From Antilocapra americana (lineage: Eukaryota; Chordata; Mammalia; Artiodactyla; Antilocapridae), in the NCBI GenBank assembly GCA_007570785.1, contig ML664163.1:467225-531224 (forward strand): 64,000 bases of DNA, in the 5' to 3' direction. Below, piece by piece: positions 12,335-25,506 of this stretch. The position numbers and the translations under genes were made by a program. The stretch's first letter is position 1; every line of letters starts with the position of its first letter. The notes under the pieces were generated by a model. The model worked only from the letters and a program-made list of their open reading frames with translations. It did no database searches and was not told the origin of the DNA.

Positions 12335-13088
12335 AGCCAAACAGGCTTTGCTTTACATCCATAAACGCTGGTGGGTTCTCACTTTTCTTAGACTTGGTAG
12401 AATTAAGTCTCAAGTCTTAAAGACTCAAACACATCACTTTATAGACCAGTAAGCCTAAAATCCTTTATTTCCAAGATAAAGGGTACTTTGTCATATCCTG
12501 TTTTCGCAAATAGAATTTGACATCCCAAATATCCCAAAGAGAATCAGCACATAGCATCTTTTCCTGGGCTGAAGATGCTGCCCATCAGCAGCTGAAAGCA
12601 CATGAGAAAACAGAATGGTCACACACCTCCCCTAGAGCTGGCCACCTTTCTTAAAATAGCCGAGCATTTGGCTGAGCAAGGTTTGAACTATATGATTCTA
12701 AAAATGACACAGGCTATTTTTCAACTGAAAATGTTTTACCAGATTAAAACAGGATGAGGGGAACTACCTAAACTTGCAACCCTTAAATCTTTTCTAAGAT
12801 TGAACACAACAAAATCTTTAAAAAAAAAATAATTTGATTCATACTGAAAATGATGGGATTAAAAGGAATCCTGCAGATTAGCAGTTCAAAAACTTCTACT
12901 AGTTTCTCTAAAACAGTATAGAATTTAGCTACATACTGGATGTTTCCCTGTAATTGAAAATTGGTACCTGGTCTTCTCCTTGAGTGGAGGAAAAATCCTG
13001 AATGTATTCAGAAGAAACCACTGTAGGGTGTTCACTGTGAGAACTCAGCCTTCCATCATGGCATTTCAGACTCTTTTTTTGTCATAGG
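12335..13088. other. Gene-free, no repeat recognised
   Basis: AT-rich, nothing recognised. Confidence 0.4.
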
Positions 13089-13102
13089 AAGTAAATATTT
13101 TC

Positions 13103-13221
13103 AGAACTTTCCTGGTGTTCTGGTGGTTAAGACTCCACACTTCCACTGCAGAGGGGTACAGGTTCATTCTCTGGTTAGGGAACTAAGATCCTACGTGCTG
13201 TGCTTGGCCAAAGAAAAGAAA
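13103..13221 (+). repeat. CHR-type cetartiodactyl SINE
   Basis: Forward tRNA-derived SINE without a Bov-A body: 'tggtggttaagactccacac', B-box-like 'ggttcattctctggtta', 'gggaactaagatcctacgtg', A-rich tail. Imperfect target duplication aagtaaatattttc (from 13089) and aagtaaaccttttc (from 13222). Confidence 0.85.
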
Positions 13222-13885
13222 AAGTAAACCTTTTCTCTGAAAATAGACTCATTTATTTGTAATTACTTGTCTCTATACACCTTATACCAGTTCTTTCTAA
13301 TGAAGTGTCAGGGAAAAGTTTCATGCCAAAATCTCATGAGTTGTATTAAATTGTACTGAAGGTCCTGCTCATGAATGATGATTTCACAAATAAAAAATAA
13401 TTGGTCTTCTTAAATATTTATTTTCCTTTCCACCTTGCTTTCCATAGGATGGATTTATTGACTTATGAGTTTATTGCTGCTGTAAATCCAATAGTACAAG
13501 AAAAATTAAGCAAAAATTAAAGTGGTGTTTTGAGCATATGATGTAGCTGGAAATGGTTCTGTTGACTAAAGGAAACATCTTTGTGGTAAGTGAAGTAGTA
13601 AGGCATCCTTTGCAAGACATTCTAGAGTTAATTCCATCTTCCTCCCGGTGGAGTCAGTGAGAGTTCCCTATGTGGTTGGCTATTCTTGGGACATGTATTT
13701 GGAATGGCTGAAGCAATGTCAGTCTCTATCCTGTTGCTTACTGAATGTGCAACTGCTTATCAGCATTTTCCTCTAGGTGCAGTCCACTCTGAAGTTTACA
13801 GATTTAGAAGGGTATTGAGAATGAAAAATAAACATTGGCTGGCTACCTGATGCAAAGGGCCAACTTGTCATTGGGAAATGACACC
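13222..13885. other. Gene-free, no repeat recognised
   Basis: Nothing recognised beyond chance frames. Confidence 0.4.
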
Positions 13886-14068
13886 GGGAAAGATTGAAGG
13901 CAATAGGAGGGGGCAGCAGAAGGATAAAATGGTTAGATGGCATCACTGACTCAATGAACATTAATCTGAGCAAACTCTGGCAGATAATGAAGGACAAGGG
14001 AGCCTGGGGTGTTGCAGTCCATGTGGTCGCAGTGAGTCGGACACAATTTAATGACTGAACGACAACAA
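13886..14068 (+). mobile_element. BovB LINE, 3' end fragment
   Basis: Forward BovB tail: 'ggttagatggcatcactgac', 'gcagtccatgtggtcgcag', 'agtcggacacaatttaatga', ending in the gac-type tail 'ctgaacgacaac'. Only about the last 180 bases are present. No coding part. Confidence 0.85.
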
Positions 14069-16120
14069 CTTAGGTTATCTTCTTCTCTGCCTCGGTGAAG
14101 AAAGGCTCATGGAGAGAAGCTGAAATATACGATGGTTTATATAGCAAGAGACATGAATGAAGAATAAAGGTCCTAAGGAATGAATCTTTCTGGGAACTTG
14201 ACTAAAGTATTTTCTTTCTAATAGATCGCTCAGGAAGCTAAGATCCTTTCCATCTCTGAAGTTCAAGGACTCCCTTTATAAGTTTTAACCCCCCACTCTC
14301 TGCTAATGGAATGAGGATCGTGATTATAATGGTATGAGATGAAATGTATCCCAAGTAATAGTGATTAAGTGGGGTATTGTACCAGAATAAAGATATGAAT
14401 CAAAGTAAACATTATGAATATTATACACTGAATTTGTAACTGTCAGAACTAGGATCAGATGTCACAGAGATGATATGGTCCAAATTCTCTCATTTATAGA
14501 TGATGCTGAGTCACATAATGTATGGTGTAAGAGAAAAATTGTGTGGAAAAATCAATGGGTACAGCTATAATGACTGACTATTTCAACAAAGCTGTTACAC
14601 TATTTAGTAAATATTAATACATGGAAGACTTCAAGAGTATGATAATACTAATATTGCTTTTACTTTAAACTCATCAAAAAGAGTACCAAGATATTTTGTA
14701 ATTGAACTTTGTAACATTAAAATTCAGAAATTCTGCATACTTATTACATGTTGCAGTACAAAACTGAGAATTAAAAATGTTCTATAGAGTGTCCAACCCA
14801 GTATAAATTTTTAAATAACATCTTAAATATACCTATTTTAAAAAACACTAAGTATATAATATGGCATACAAATACTAGGGGTGCTTCAAAGCAATGCTCT
14901 GATCATGAGGTTTGTATCCTGGAGTCTATGGATCTATGGCCTTCAGGAATCCTTGGCCCCTCTTAGAATCAAGTGCAAAATTTTGCACATGATCCACTTT
15001 TTTTCCCACGGGTGGTAGGGGTTCAGATTTGCAAAAGAACTAGGAAGAGCAAAAGAATAAAAGGATTAACTTTTTGTTGTTGTTGTTCTAAATCTTACAG
15101 GAAAGTTTACATAGATTTTCGTTAGTTGAAATGTATAACTTAAGTTAGTAAGCCAAGGAAAGAAAAATAGCTAATTTGAGTTTTTCCCTAAAATGTTTAG
15201 AAAGAACAAAATGAAAATAGGGAAACTGAAATAATTAGCACAGAGCAGAAATAATAATTAGATGCTATTTGTCTCTGATTAATAAAGCGTTAAAAACATT
15301 AAGATGTAATTCTGGTAAAGGAACTGTGGAGGAAGCATAAATTGATAGAACATTCCTGGAAATGTGGTCTGCTTAACAGACTAAAATTTCTCTTCAATTT
15401 TAGAGTCAGTTATTTTTCATCAGGAAAAACAACGTTGCCAAAGTTCTGATTTACATCATGGAATCATTTAAAATAGTACACATTAAAAAAAAAAACCTAA
15501 AGGAGAAAAACTTTTAATGCAATGAAATCAGTGGTCTACAAACATACATTCTACATAATGACAAGTGAAGAAAAACACAAAGGTAAGGAATAATACATAC
15601 TGTATAATTTTTGTCAATACATAGCAGGATGTTAAAATGAAATTCAGCTCAGGTAGCATCAAGATTTGAAGGAAGTACTAGTATAGGCAGAATTTACTAG
15701 TAGTTAAGGAAGTAGTTACAAAGGAAGTAGTTACATCTTAATCACACTTCAAGGGTATAAAATGGTCAAGATGAGGGCTTGGGAGAAGGATTATTGGAGA
15801 GGATTTCTCCTGTTAGAGCCCTTAAGTCAATTGCATGAGGTTTCAAGACCAGTTGAGGTGTGGATGTGCCCTGGAGTTTAGGAAACACTGTTCCAGTCAT
15901 ACCTGAGAAATCTAAAGAAGCAGACCATGGCAACAGAGTATTGGGATAAAGTTCAGCATATGTCTACATTCCTGGAATCTGCTGGGACCAAGGATGTTTG
16001 GGTTTTTCCTTGGATCCAGATATGGGCCACTGAGAGAGGAAGCTGGTAGAGAGCTTTCTTGGATCTCGTCCAGCCGAGTCACTTGGAGAAGCAAGGAATC
16101 CTCAGGAGAAGAGAGTTGGA
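14069..16120. other. Gene-free, mostly unassigned
   Basis: About 2 kb, AT-rich. Around 14880-15000 there is wording that might be an old DNA-transposon fragment ('gagtctatggatctatggcc'), not assignable by eye. No exon seen. Confidence 0.4.
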
Positions 16121-16345
16121 GAGTAGTTCTCAGCCAGGAGTGATTTTATACTCTTCCCTCAGGGGACAGCTGGCAAAGTCTGGAGACAACTGGTTCTCAA
16201 CTAGAGAATGGGGGAGGGTGTGGTGCTCCTACTATCTATTGTTTAGAGACCAGGGATGCTCCTAAACATTCTACCAGGCATAGGACAACGCTGTACAAGA
16301 AAGAATTGTCGAGTCCAAAATGTCAGCGGTGCAGATGTTTAGAAA
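16121..16345 (+). mobile_element. MER20 (hAT-Charlie, non-autonomous)
   Basis: Forward MER20, nearly full length: 'ggagagtagttctcagcc' start, 'ggggacagctggcaaagtct', 'ggagacaactggttctcaac', 'gagaccagggatgctcctaa', 'ccaaaatgtcagcggtgcag', ending near 'gtttagaaacct'. MER20 is a placental-mammal repeat, some copies of which have been reported as endometrial regulatory elements. Whether this copy is active cannot be seen. Confidence 0.88.
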
Positions 16346-18045
16346 CCTAGATTTGGATTTCTAAAGAAGGAGCTTCAAGGGCTGGGATCAAAGTGTATGA
16401 TCCCAAAGTTGCAGGAGAGTTTCAGTAATGAACAGGGGGTGGAAGGCTTTAGAGAAAGAGGGAGCTTAAAACGGCTGCTATCCAGATAGCTCTGCAACCG
16501 TGATCAGGATGGTATCTGCCAAGTCAAGGCTCTCTAGCTCTCCCTTTCTCTCCTCCTCCCTCCTGCTCACACTCAGAGAGGTCAGAAAAGGGCTTTGCAA
16601 AGTGGGGGAGAAACAGATGTACTAAAGGAGGAAGGAAAGAAAACAAACCATGCCTCTTTGCTGTCCCCCATGCTTCTCGAAGAAAGGGGAAAACACGAGG
16701 TACTCAACTTCCTCCCAATTATTCTCCCCTTAGTCCTTAATCTTCCAGTCAACCCTTCATTCCCACTTATGTTGCCTGAAGTTGGGTGATGGACAAATTC
16801 TAAAAATCTCATAATCTCTTACTGTGACTTACACATGCAGTCGAATATCACTTCAGGATGTGGGAATACTGGATGCCTCGCCAAAGTTTTGAGGCTTCTG
16901 GGGTCTCTGTCAAGACAACTAAGAAATCTTGAACTTTTATCTAATAGGAGACTGACTGCATGTATCTTAATCATTGCACAAAGTATTATTTAACTGAGAT
17001 CTTGGCTTGCTAAGGCCAAGAGTGGTGCTTTGCCACTGTTAACTGTGATTAATCCTAGGGTTTGAGATTAGTAATGTTTTGGAAGCAGCAAAAGAGAATC
17101 CTATTTGACATACTCTAACTGAAATGTTGCCAACAGTTTTTCTAAAGATTCTCCATTCAATCAAGGTAGTTACATTCAAATTTCCAGATGACTAATCCAT
17201 CCTCTCATTTTATTTATTTCTAAGTCCAATATGGGTCATTTAATTTAGTCACCTGGGGCAAGAATGGGGAGAGGGAGAGTGGTTAAATCATCCCTCTAGG
17301 AAATCTGGAAATGTCTTTTTCCTTATGTCCCCTGACAGCTTTTATGATGAAAAGATGCTGGCAGACTGAGAGAATTTCAGGATCCTTCCAAGGCATGCAT
17401 GTCTGTCTTCCTAGTTGATAGCTCTGCAAAAGGGCACAAAAAACCCAAACATACCAGTGGCAGAAGTCAGAGAGAAAATGTTAGATGCTTAGAACATCTT
17501 TTTGTGTTCATCATAAGATCAAAGATAAGTCTAAAACTTGAGGAAAGCTGTCTTTTCTGGGTCCAGAACCACTGTGATATTTTCTCCAGTGGGCTGTTCG
17601 TGTCTTTTGTTACTTAGTATGTTGAGTGGATCCCTTTGTTTTGGGTAAAATAATACCTTAGACTAAACTCAGTTTATTTAATTTCCAAGTCTCATTACCC
17701 AAAACTGACATACAATCTTTTTATTTGTTTTTGAACTGAAAACAGGTTGGATAGCAAACCTGAAATAAACAATTCCCTCAATTTTGTCACACTGAGGTAA
17801 GAAATGTTGCAAAATGAATTTGCTTCCAGAAGAGTGGAACTCAGATTTAGTTTGTAGAAGGTGCAAGCCTTCAACAGCCAGCAAACTGAGTCCTGAAGAG
17901 TTTTACACATTGGTGTTTTGTAAGAGATGTAGACAGTGATAAAGTAGCACTTCACCTCAGACTCACTTTCCTTATTGTGTAGGAGATAGATGATTTAGAC
18001 AAAAGCATGAACCTTTGAGGAAAACGTACATGTGATATCGCTTAA
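16346..18045. other. Gene-free, no repeat recognised
   Basis: About 1.7 kb. Overlapping small frames on both strands at 16582-16812 and 17678-17955 look fortuitous. Confidence 0.4.
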
Positions 18046-18297
18046 GTTCTGTCGCTCAGTTGTGTCCGACTCTTTGCAACCCCTGGAACCGCAGCATGGC
18101 AGGCCTCCCCATCCATCACCAACTGTCAGAGTTCACCCAAACTCATGTCTAGTGAGCCGGTGATGCCATCCAACCATCTCATCCTCTGTCATCCCCTTCT
18201 CCTCCTGCCCTCAATCTTTCCCAGCATCAGGGTCTTTTCAAATGAGTCAGCTCTTCACATCAGGTGGCCAAAGTATTGGAGTTTCAGCTTCAACACT
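18046..18297 (-). mobile_element. BovB LINE, 3' end fragment
   Basis: Reverse BovB 3' end: 'gtcgctcagttgtgtccgac', 'ccatccatcaccaactgtc', 'ccatccaaccatctcatcc', 'cacatcaggtggccaaagta'. 5'-truncated after about 250 bases, with no coding part. Confidence 0.92.
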
Positions 18298-18359
18298 TGG
18301 GCTTCATAATTTGACCAGGGCAATGTTCTGCAGCTGATACAATTTGATTGAATATATAC

Positions 18360-18531
18360 TGACCCCATGGACTGTAGCTCACCAGGCTCCTCTGTCCATG
18401 GTATTCTCCAGGCAAGAATACTGGAGTGGGTTGCCATGCTCCTCTCCAGGGGATCTTCCCAACCCAAGGATTGAACCTGGGTCTCCCACTTTGCAGGCAG
18501 ATTCTTTACAGCTGAGCCACAGGGGAAGCCC
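18360..18531 (-). repeat. Bov-tA SINE, lacking its 3' end
   Basis: Reverse copy that starts within the Bov-A body at 'gaccccatggactgtagc' and reaches the complete head 'gccacaggggaagccc'. The last 40 or so bases of the SINE (left side here) are missing. Confidence 0.92.
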
Positions 18532-18533
18532 AT

Positions 18534-21129
18534 ATTGACCATACTTATATTCAATGCACAGTGACTGACAATTTGTATATATAAAGAGTGAAGGGAGATA
18601 AAAAGGGGAAAATAGGGGATGAAGAATTCTCTGCTGTTTGTTTTGGGATATGTTTTAGGGCTGAATATCTTTTTACTGGAGGCTTCTCATCAAATTACGA
18701 ATAAACTTAAGTTTTCCCTCCTAACTTCAATTATGTCATCTTCTGCCATATTTTTCCTTCTCCTTGATGATACACTTCTGGAAAGAGTGGTCCACACTTG
18801 CCTCCATTTCTGCTCTTTCCATATTTCTACTGTCTGCTCACTTGTTCATCTGTTCTTTGTGCCCTAAAACCTGGTTTCCTCTTTATCTCAGAAAAAGTGC
18901 ATTCCTTCAGAGGCAGGAACAAGAAGACACAACACAGACATTCCAAGAGAAGGGAGGGGGCTTACACCAAATGGATTCAATCAAGGGATGATCTTGAAAA
19001 AGTAAATTTGGAATTGTGGAAAATATGTTAGTAAGAGATTTTAAAAGGGGATCAGGGGAGGGAGTGAGAACCCCTCCCCTGATCCCGAATTATTAATTTT
19101 GTGGAATTACTGTCATCATTCCACAGAATCAACCTACCCACCGTGGATCACTTGTAGTGAACACGAGAGGGCAGTAGAGGCTCATGTTGAGTGTGGCAGT
19201 TCGCTTAGTCAAATGTGGCTGCTTTCTCTGCAGGACCTGAGGAGGAGGAAGCTGGGAGAGAGTTCAAATGAAAACACTGCCATGAGCAAACAAAACATTT
19301 GGGCAAGAGTAATAGTTCTCAGAAAAAAAACTTGAAAATATATCAAGAGCAAAGAGCTTCCTCTTAAGGACCTAGTCCTGCATCTACCTCTTAGTCTCAA
19401 GTCAGTATGCTGACTTACTGGTTTACTAAGATCACTTTGTATAAGTCTACATGGATGGAGAGTAAAGTAAGTCAGTACATGTGAGAGCTGCAAGGTACAG
19501 ATTCAGACTGCCCAGAGTTGCTAAACAAGGTAAGGGAAGTTAGAAAAGAACCAGAAAATGGAAAGAGGAGGACCTGATGAGGCCAGTGAAAAACTTGATT
19601 TGAATTATGTACCTGAAATGGTAATCATCAAGCAGGAGAAATGCTGGAGATTGTTTTTTGTTTTAGACTTTAATCCTAAAGGTGCTGCAGGGAGGCAGGG
19701 ATTGGAGCAGAGGGGGATAAACCATTCAGTTTTGACCATTCAGGGTCAAAATCGTTGATCAAAGGGTGAGTGTTCTGAAAGTAGATGGAACATCATGAAT
19801 ACTAAAGACTTAGCATCATAAGGGAACTTCAAAAGGACAGGTCAAGAACTTTTGAAAATATCCATGACTCCTGCTTGTAGTGCTGGTAAGGGGTGGAGGG
19901 CGTATAGGAAAAAGTGACTTCCCATAGAGAAGTATGAGAGGATGGTGATAACCTTAAGAAGAGGCTCAGTTTGAAGAGACAGATAACATGTTCATAAAAC
20001 AGAAAATTATGCAGGAGTCATTTACTATTTATGTAGTCTCCTCAAGAGCAAAGAAACCAGTAACATGGGGAGTGTGGTTGGAAAGGGCCTAGAAATAGAG
20101 TTGAGTTGAAAAACAATGTAAATCTATAAGAGACAAGGTGTTGGGTTCAGGGAATAACTGAGTTCACTTGCAATTAGGGAGCTGGGATTTTTGACCTGTA
20201 GTAATAACTCAGAAGAAAGGGGATACTTTATGGTTTCTGGAACAGCTTATAGAATTAATAACATCATTTACTCTGATATAAAAACTCATATCTTAAATGT
20301 CATTGGCTTTTATAGAATGAAGATACCAAACTAGTCTCACTTTGTAATAACAATGAACCAATCTTTCTTGGCAAATGCATATACAGAATTAAAACTGATT
20401 GATAGAATTTGCCTTTATTTGGAAATTATTGGAGGTGGTTGCATCATCTCAAGGGACAGCTGGGCCATTCCATGCATCAAAATAAAAGTGCTAAAATTGT
20501 TGTACAATGACAGCCCAGTGCACCAAAGGACAAGGAAGAGAAAGTAATGAAGACATAGATGGTTGATATTTGTGGAAGTATAAAAGGATTTTGCCAGAAT
20601 TTGACAGAGGAGGATAGAGCACTTCACTCATACCTAAAGGGGAAATGAGTGTCACAGATGAAAATATCTATTCGCGTTTTTATAAGTTATATATACATAT
20701 ACCTCAAATAAGACTTTTATTGTCATCGTTGTTATAAAAACATTGGTGTTGGTAGAAATGGAGATGTTTAAATGTAGCAGAATAGTGTTGACCATGTGCC
20801 AACATATCTTTTTCTGATTTCTCAAAATAAAAAGCAACAAACACAGCATTTGTATCTGATCCAATGTATATTGAGGCCAGAGATAAGAAGACTCCAGCAC
20901 ACCCAGATACAACCAAAGAGAAAAAGAAAGAAAACTTCAGGGACATATATGAAAAATCCAACTTTGACTGAAAATTTCAAAAGGATGACCAACATCAATT
21001 CTACTCCAACAGAAAAATACAGAATATCTATTTTTAATTCCAGACATAATTATCATGGTAGTTAGCAAATCAAAGTTAGATCAAAAGAGAGGTATAGGTT
21101 TAGTGCTAAAAAAATAAAGCAACAAAGAG
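18534..21129. other. Gene-free, no repeat recognised
   Basis: About 2.6 kb. Frames of 60-99 codons occur on both strands but share no recognised protein family. One short palindrome-like stretch near 19048-19086 pairs 'ggggatcagggga' with its reverse 'cccctgatccc'. Confidence 0.4.
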
Positions 21130-21245
21130 CTATAAGCTTGATGAAGGCAACAGGTATTTCTGTTTTTTTATATACTATGGTGTTTCTTGTGCTCTCACAC
21201 TTTCTGGCACATAATAGGTTCTCCATAAATAGTTGTATAATGAGT
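21130..21245 (+). repeat. L2-like 3' end fragment
   Basis: Ends with the L2/MIR-type tail wording 'tctggcacataataggttct', then 'ccataaatagttgtataatg'. Short and diverged. Confidence 0.5.
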
Positions 21246-21370
21246 ATCTGCTAAGATGTCATGGAAAACAATGGAAGAAATAAAGAACAAGTAAGCACAG
21301 TATACACTGCTATTTGTAGGAAGAAAGGAGTCTTAAGAGACAAGTTTGGAAATGAACATATATGAAAATG

Positions 21371-21581
21371 AGTTTGTTCAGTCACTAAGTTGTATCCAAC
21401 TCTTTTGCAACCCCATGGACTGTAGCCCATCAAGCTCCTCTGTCCATGGAATTCTCCAGGCAAGAATATTGGAATGGGTTGCCATTTTCTTCTCCAGGGG
21501 ATCTTCCCAACTCAAGGATTGAACCAGTCTCCTGCATGGCAGGTGGATTCTTTATAGTTGAGCCAGTCACCTGGGAAGCCC
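21371..21581 (-). repeat. Bov-tA SINE
   Basis: Reverse copy from 'agtttgttcagtcac' to the head 'agtcacctgggaagccc'. Confidence 0.93.
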
Positions 21582-24477
21582 AAATATGCATTACAAATGT
21601 CATAAGATATAAATACAGATCTATTAGCAGAACTTACTTGCCAATGGAAAGTATTTACCATGAGTATGTATCATTGCTATTACTCAACAAGTTGGCTTAT
21701 TCTTATACTATGAACAAAAGCATCTAGGGAAGGAGATTTTAAAGAGAATCACAAAGACAGAAAATTGAAGCTCAACATTCGATATCATTGAAGAATGAAA
21801 ACAGAAGGGACAGTAAGACAAGTCAGGATAAATGATCAAGCATAGAATCCTGCAGCCTTTACTTCAGGAAGAATAGCAATCGGCATGCTACCATGGGCCT
21901 CTTAGGACTCATTCTTGACATGATTTAGGAGGATTTATAGACACTTGTTCACACCCACAAGTGCAGAAACTGTCCAGACAACAAAGTACCACATAGCCCA
22001 GGGATAAAGGAGACTTAAGTGGCTAATAATAAACTGTGAAAGTGAAGAGGAACAGAATGAAGCCCAAGAGAAAATAAGAGGGTGGCTATTAAGGAGGTAA
22101 TTTGGGGAAAAGGAAAATGGGGCTAGAACATGAAGACCTTTTATTGAGTGACTGACCAGAAAGACCAATTTCTAGACTGGAATACTGGGATTAAACTGGG
22201 AAACTGGGAACTACCAGGAAATAATAAGGAAATCAAGTTTCTTTATATGAGACAAAAAATTGCAGCTTTTTTTTTTATAGCATTCAGCTGTAAAATACTA
22301 CTAAATGCTTCTAGTGCCACCTTGCTAACAAATACAGAACATGTGTCACTTAAAATCCTGCATTCTCCCTTGAAAATCTGATCATTCTTACCTCCCGAGA
22401 CTCTGCAATTCCATCTTTGCTAATTTCCCAGCCCCAGCACAAAATTTCATGTTCTTATTAGAAAGAATTGAAAAGCAATTCCTTGACACTTGTTGGTTTC
22501 TTTTCTAACCAACCTTACTTCTTTAGAGGAAAAAACAATGCTAATGGGAGCATACTCAGTACATTTTGATATTTTGGAAGGAAGAGGCAATTTTGGGCTT
22601 AGAGACACTTAAGATATTAATGGGAAGAAGGACATGATCCAGAAATATCAGCAAAACAACTGGATTCCAGAAACAAGACCAAATATTCATGGGTCACTGT
22701 CTTATCGCCAATAAAACCACTGAACCTGGCATGAGTGATGATGGAAAAGCATCCGTAACACTCACCTTCAGGGTCTCAAAGAGCCCTATATAATGTGGCT
22801 ATACATTCTGTGTAGTATGTATATTTCAATATATAAAAATTATGCAATTTCTGAATTATAAGCCACAAAGATTAATGTGTTTCTAAATAGAAAACAAAAA
22901 ATAAAAGCTCAAAGCTTTATTTTAGGTCCTGAGTCCCATGAGCTATGTTTTGGTCATTTTTCATCAACTTAGACTCTTGACTGGTTGATCTTTTGATAGG
23001 AAATTTCTGGACTTGCACAGGCAATCCTTTCAAGGGAAACACAGAGCCATCCTTTTACTTTGTTTGGGCATAAATCCACAGACAAATCAAAAAGGACCAG
23101 GAAGTAATGTTTAAGAATATCAGATAAAGGAAAGCAATTCATCAGTTGAGGTTTTCTGAGCACCTCCCATCTTTGCGGCCTTGGTTGGCCGTGCTGGTGG
23201 GGCCGTGCAGTGGAGGAAATGGCAACCGTAGAAGGCTTGATGAATGTTTGAATGCCGAGTCTTAGGAGGAAAAGAGTGAGGAAAACTTCAAAATAAGTAT
23301 GTTAGAAATAGTAAATATTACTTAAGTTGCTTTTGGTAGAGGCTGGCTTAATTTGGAAGGGAGGAGGTTTTTGGTAAGTGGGTTAGATAACATGAAAAAA
23401 GCAAATATGCAGAATTTATAGGTATTTTGGAAAGCATAACAGCAGTGAAAAATTCCATCTCGAGTAAATCTGAAAAGTTGTGACAAGAAAAATTGTAACT
23501 ATGTAAGGTGACAGATATTGACTAAACTTACTGTGTTACATCAAGTTATGTTGCACATTTAAAATAATATATTGTGTCAGTTACATTCCAAATTTTTTAA
23601 ATTCCATAAGTATTTTATCTTTTATCTCATGTCCACACCAGCAACTTGCATGGCTTTTTAACACACGCTTCTATATCCTGTGTTTAGTCGCTCAGTCTTA
23701 TTTGGCTTTGCGACTTCATGGCTTCTTCTATTGCTTACAGTGATAATGGAGAAGTGTTATTACAACTGAGTGGTCAAAACAGACTTCAGCTCCCTTATCT
23801 CCACTCCCACCTCTCTTGCGGTCATACTGAGCCCCTAGAAATCCGAAAAGTCTTTTGGGTTGTAAACCTAGCAGCTGTGTTTTCCCTTTGCAAAGGAGAC
23901 TTATTCTTATTTATGGCCCCCTGCCCTATGACCACTACAGCACGTGACCTTCCCCACTGCACACTTTCTTCTCCTTTTGAGTTTCAGATTTCCCTCCTTT
24001 TCTTTGGTTTGTTCCACAGCTGCCCTTTCCTGGGATGCATAGGGAATTCTGATCCTACCTGCTATTACTGTGATTTTGCACAGACTTCTTTGGTATAAGA
24101 AAACATAAAGGGACAAAGATTAGATTTCTCTCTTTTAAAAAAAAATCTTATTTTGCCATGGAAACCAAAAGGAAAGGATCTTATAAGAATGTGATTTATG
24201 CTTATTTGTATTTGAGCCACAATTGTGGTCATTAGATATTTGTCTTCATCCATTAAAGGACAGGTACAGTTGGTGATGGACAGAGGGCCCGGCGTGCTTC
24301 GGTCCATGGAGCAACTGACCTGAAGAGTTAAACACTTGCTTTCAATTCCTGCTGACTCTGTCTCAGGTTCATATTCCCTAGGAAGTTACTCAACGTAACT
24401 TCACTTTGACTGACCTCCCACCAAGTCACACACTCTATTAAGTACAATCTCCTTGAGATTTGGAAATTCATCTATGC
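21582..24477. other. Mostly unassigned, with a Bov-A scrap
   Basis: About 2.9 kb. 23678-23722 resembles a short decayed Bov-A piece ('gtttagtcgctcagtctta'). A 126-codon plus-strand frame at 23718-24098 is the longest non-repeat frame in the window, but I recognise no domain. A small CpG-containing stretch at 23170-23230 stands out from the AT-rich surroundings. Confidence 0.4.
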
Positions 24478-25440
24478 TTTTCTTTTCTTTTTTTTTGTTA
24501 ATAATTTTCTTTACTTTATTGTGTTGGTTTTGCCATACATTGACATGAATCCGCCATGCTCCTCCTCCAGAACCCCCCACCCTCTTCCCTCCCGATTCCC
24601 TCCCCCTGGGTCATCCCAGTGCACCAGCCCCAGCTGGCGATTGATTTCACATATGATAATTAACATGTTTCAATGCCATTCTCCCATATCATCCCACCCT
24701 TTCCCTCATCCACAGAGGCCACGAGTCTATTCTATACATCTGCATTCCTTTTGCTGTCTCGCATGCTGGGTTCTCGTTACCGTCTTTCTAAATTCCATAT
24801 ATATGCGTTAATATACTGTATTGTTGTTTTTGCTTCTGGCTTACTTCACTCTGGATAATGGGCTCCAGTTTCGTCCATCTGAGTAGAACTGATTCAGATG
24901 AATTTTTCCTTAATGCTGAGTAATATTCCATTGTGTATATGTACCACAGCTTTCTTATCCATTCGTCAGTTGATGGGCATCTAGGTTGCTTCCATGTCCT
25001 GGCTATTGTAAATAAAGCAGCGATGAACATTGGGGTACACGTGGCTCTTTCGATTCTGGTTTCCTCGGTATATATGCCCAACAGTGGGATTGCTGGATCA
25101 TATGGCAGGACTATTTGCAGTTTTTTAAGGAACCTCCACACTGTTTTCCATAGTGGCTGTACTAGTTTGCAATCCCACCAACAGTGTAAGAGAGTTCCCT
25201 TTTCTCCACATCCTCTCCAGCATTTATTACTTGTGGATTTTTGGATTGCAGCCATTCTGAGTGGTGTAAAGTGATATCTCATTTTGGTTTTGATTTGCAT
25301 TTCTCTGATAATGAGTGATGTTGAGCATCTTTTCATGTGTTTGTTAGCCATTTTTATGTCTTCTTTGGAGAAATGTCTGTTAAGTTCTTTGGCCCACTTT
25401 TTGATTGGGTCGTTTATTTTCCTAGAATGGAGCTGCAGGA
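24478..25440 (-). mobile_element. Ruminant L1, 5'-truncated
   Basis: Reverse L1 3' end. On the plus strand it starts with the complement of the A-rich tail (T-rich, 24478-24497), then a pyrimidine-rich 3' UTR (24540-24780), then the end of ORF2. Breaks off at about 25440 within ORF2, so only the last 960 bases or so of the element are present. Confidence 0.95.
24788..25351 (-). pseudogene. L1 ORF2p C-terminal fragment
   Basis: A 187-codon open frame coding for the C-terminal end of the L1 ORF2 protein (endonuclease/reverse transcriptase). Recognisable L1 features: the cysteine/histidine-containing stretch '[18 protein letters not shown]' near residues 44-61, '[13 protein letters not shown]' at about 82-94 and '[13 protein letters not shown]' towards the end. 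The endonuclease and reverse transcriptase domains are absent because the element is 5'-truncated, so it cannot act in retrotransposition. The frame is uninterrupted, which suggests a fairly young insertion. Confidence 0.93.
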
Positions 25441-25506
25441 GTTTCCTTCTAATCTTAGATATCAGCAGTTTTCATGCCCCTATGACTTGGCCATATCTTC
25501 AAGATT

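Noticed and set aside
19048..19086. Inverted repeat around 'ggggatcagggga' as a terminator or hairpin RNA
   Set aside because: Short arms with a purine-rich loop. No transcript or conserved context, and such palindromes occur by chance.
23170..23230. Small CpG-containing stretch as a promoter island
   Set aside because: Far too short (about 60 bases) and no adjacent exon or transcript structure.
23718..24098. 126-codon plus-strand frame outside known repeats, possibly a gene
   Set aside because: No recognisable domain, no splice or promoter context, composition like the surroundings. Such lengths occur by chance in 64 kb.
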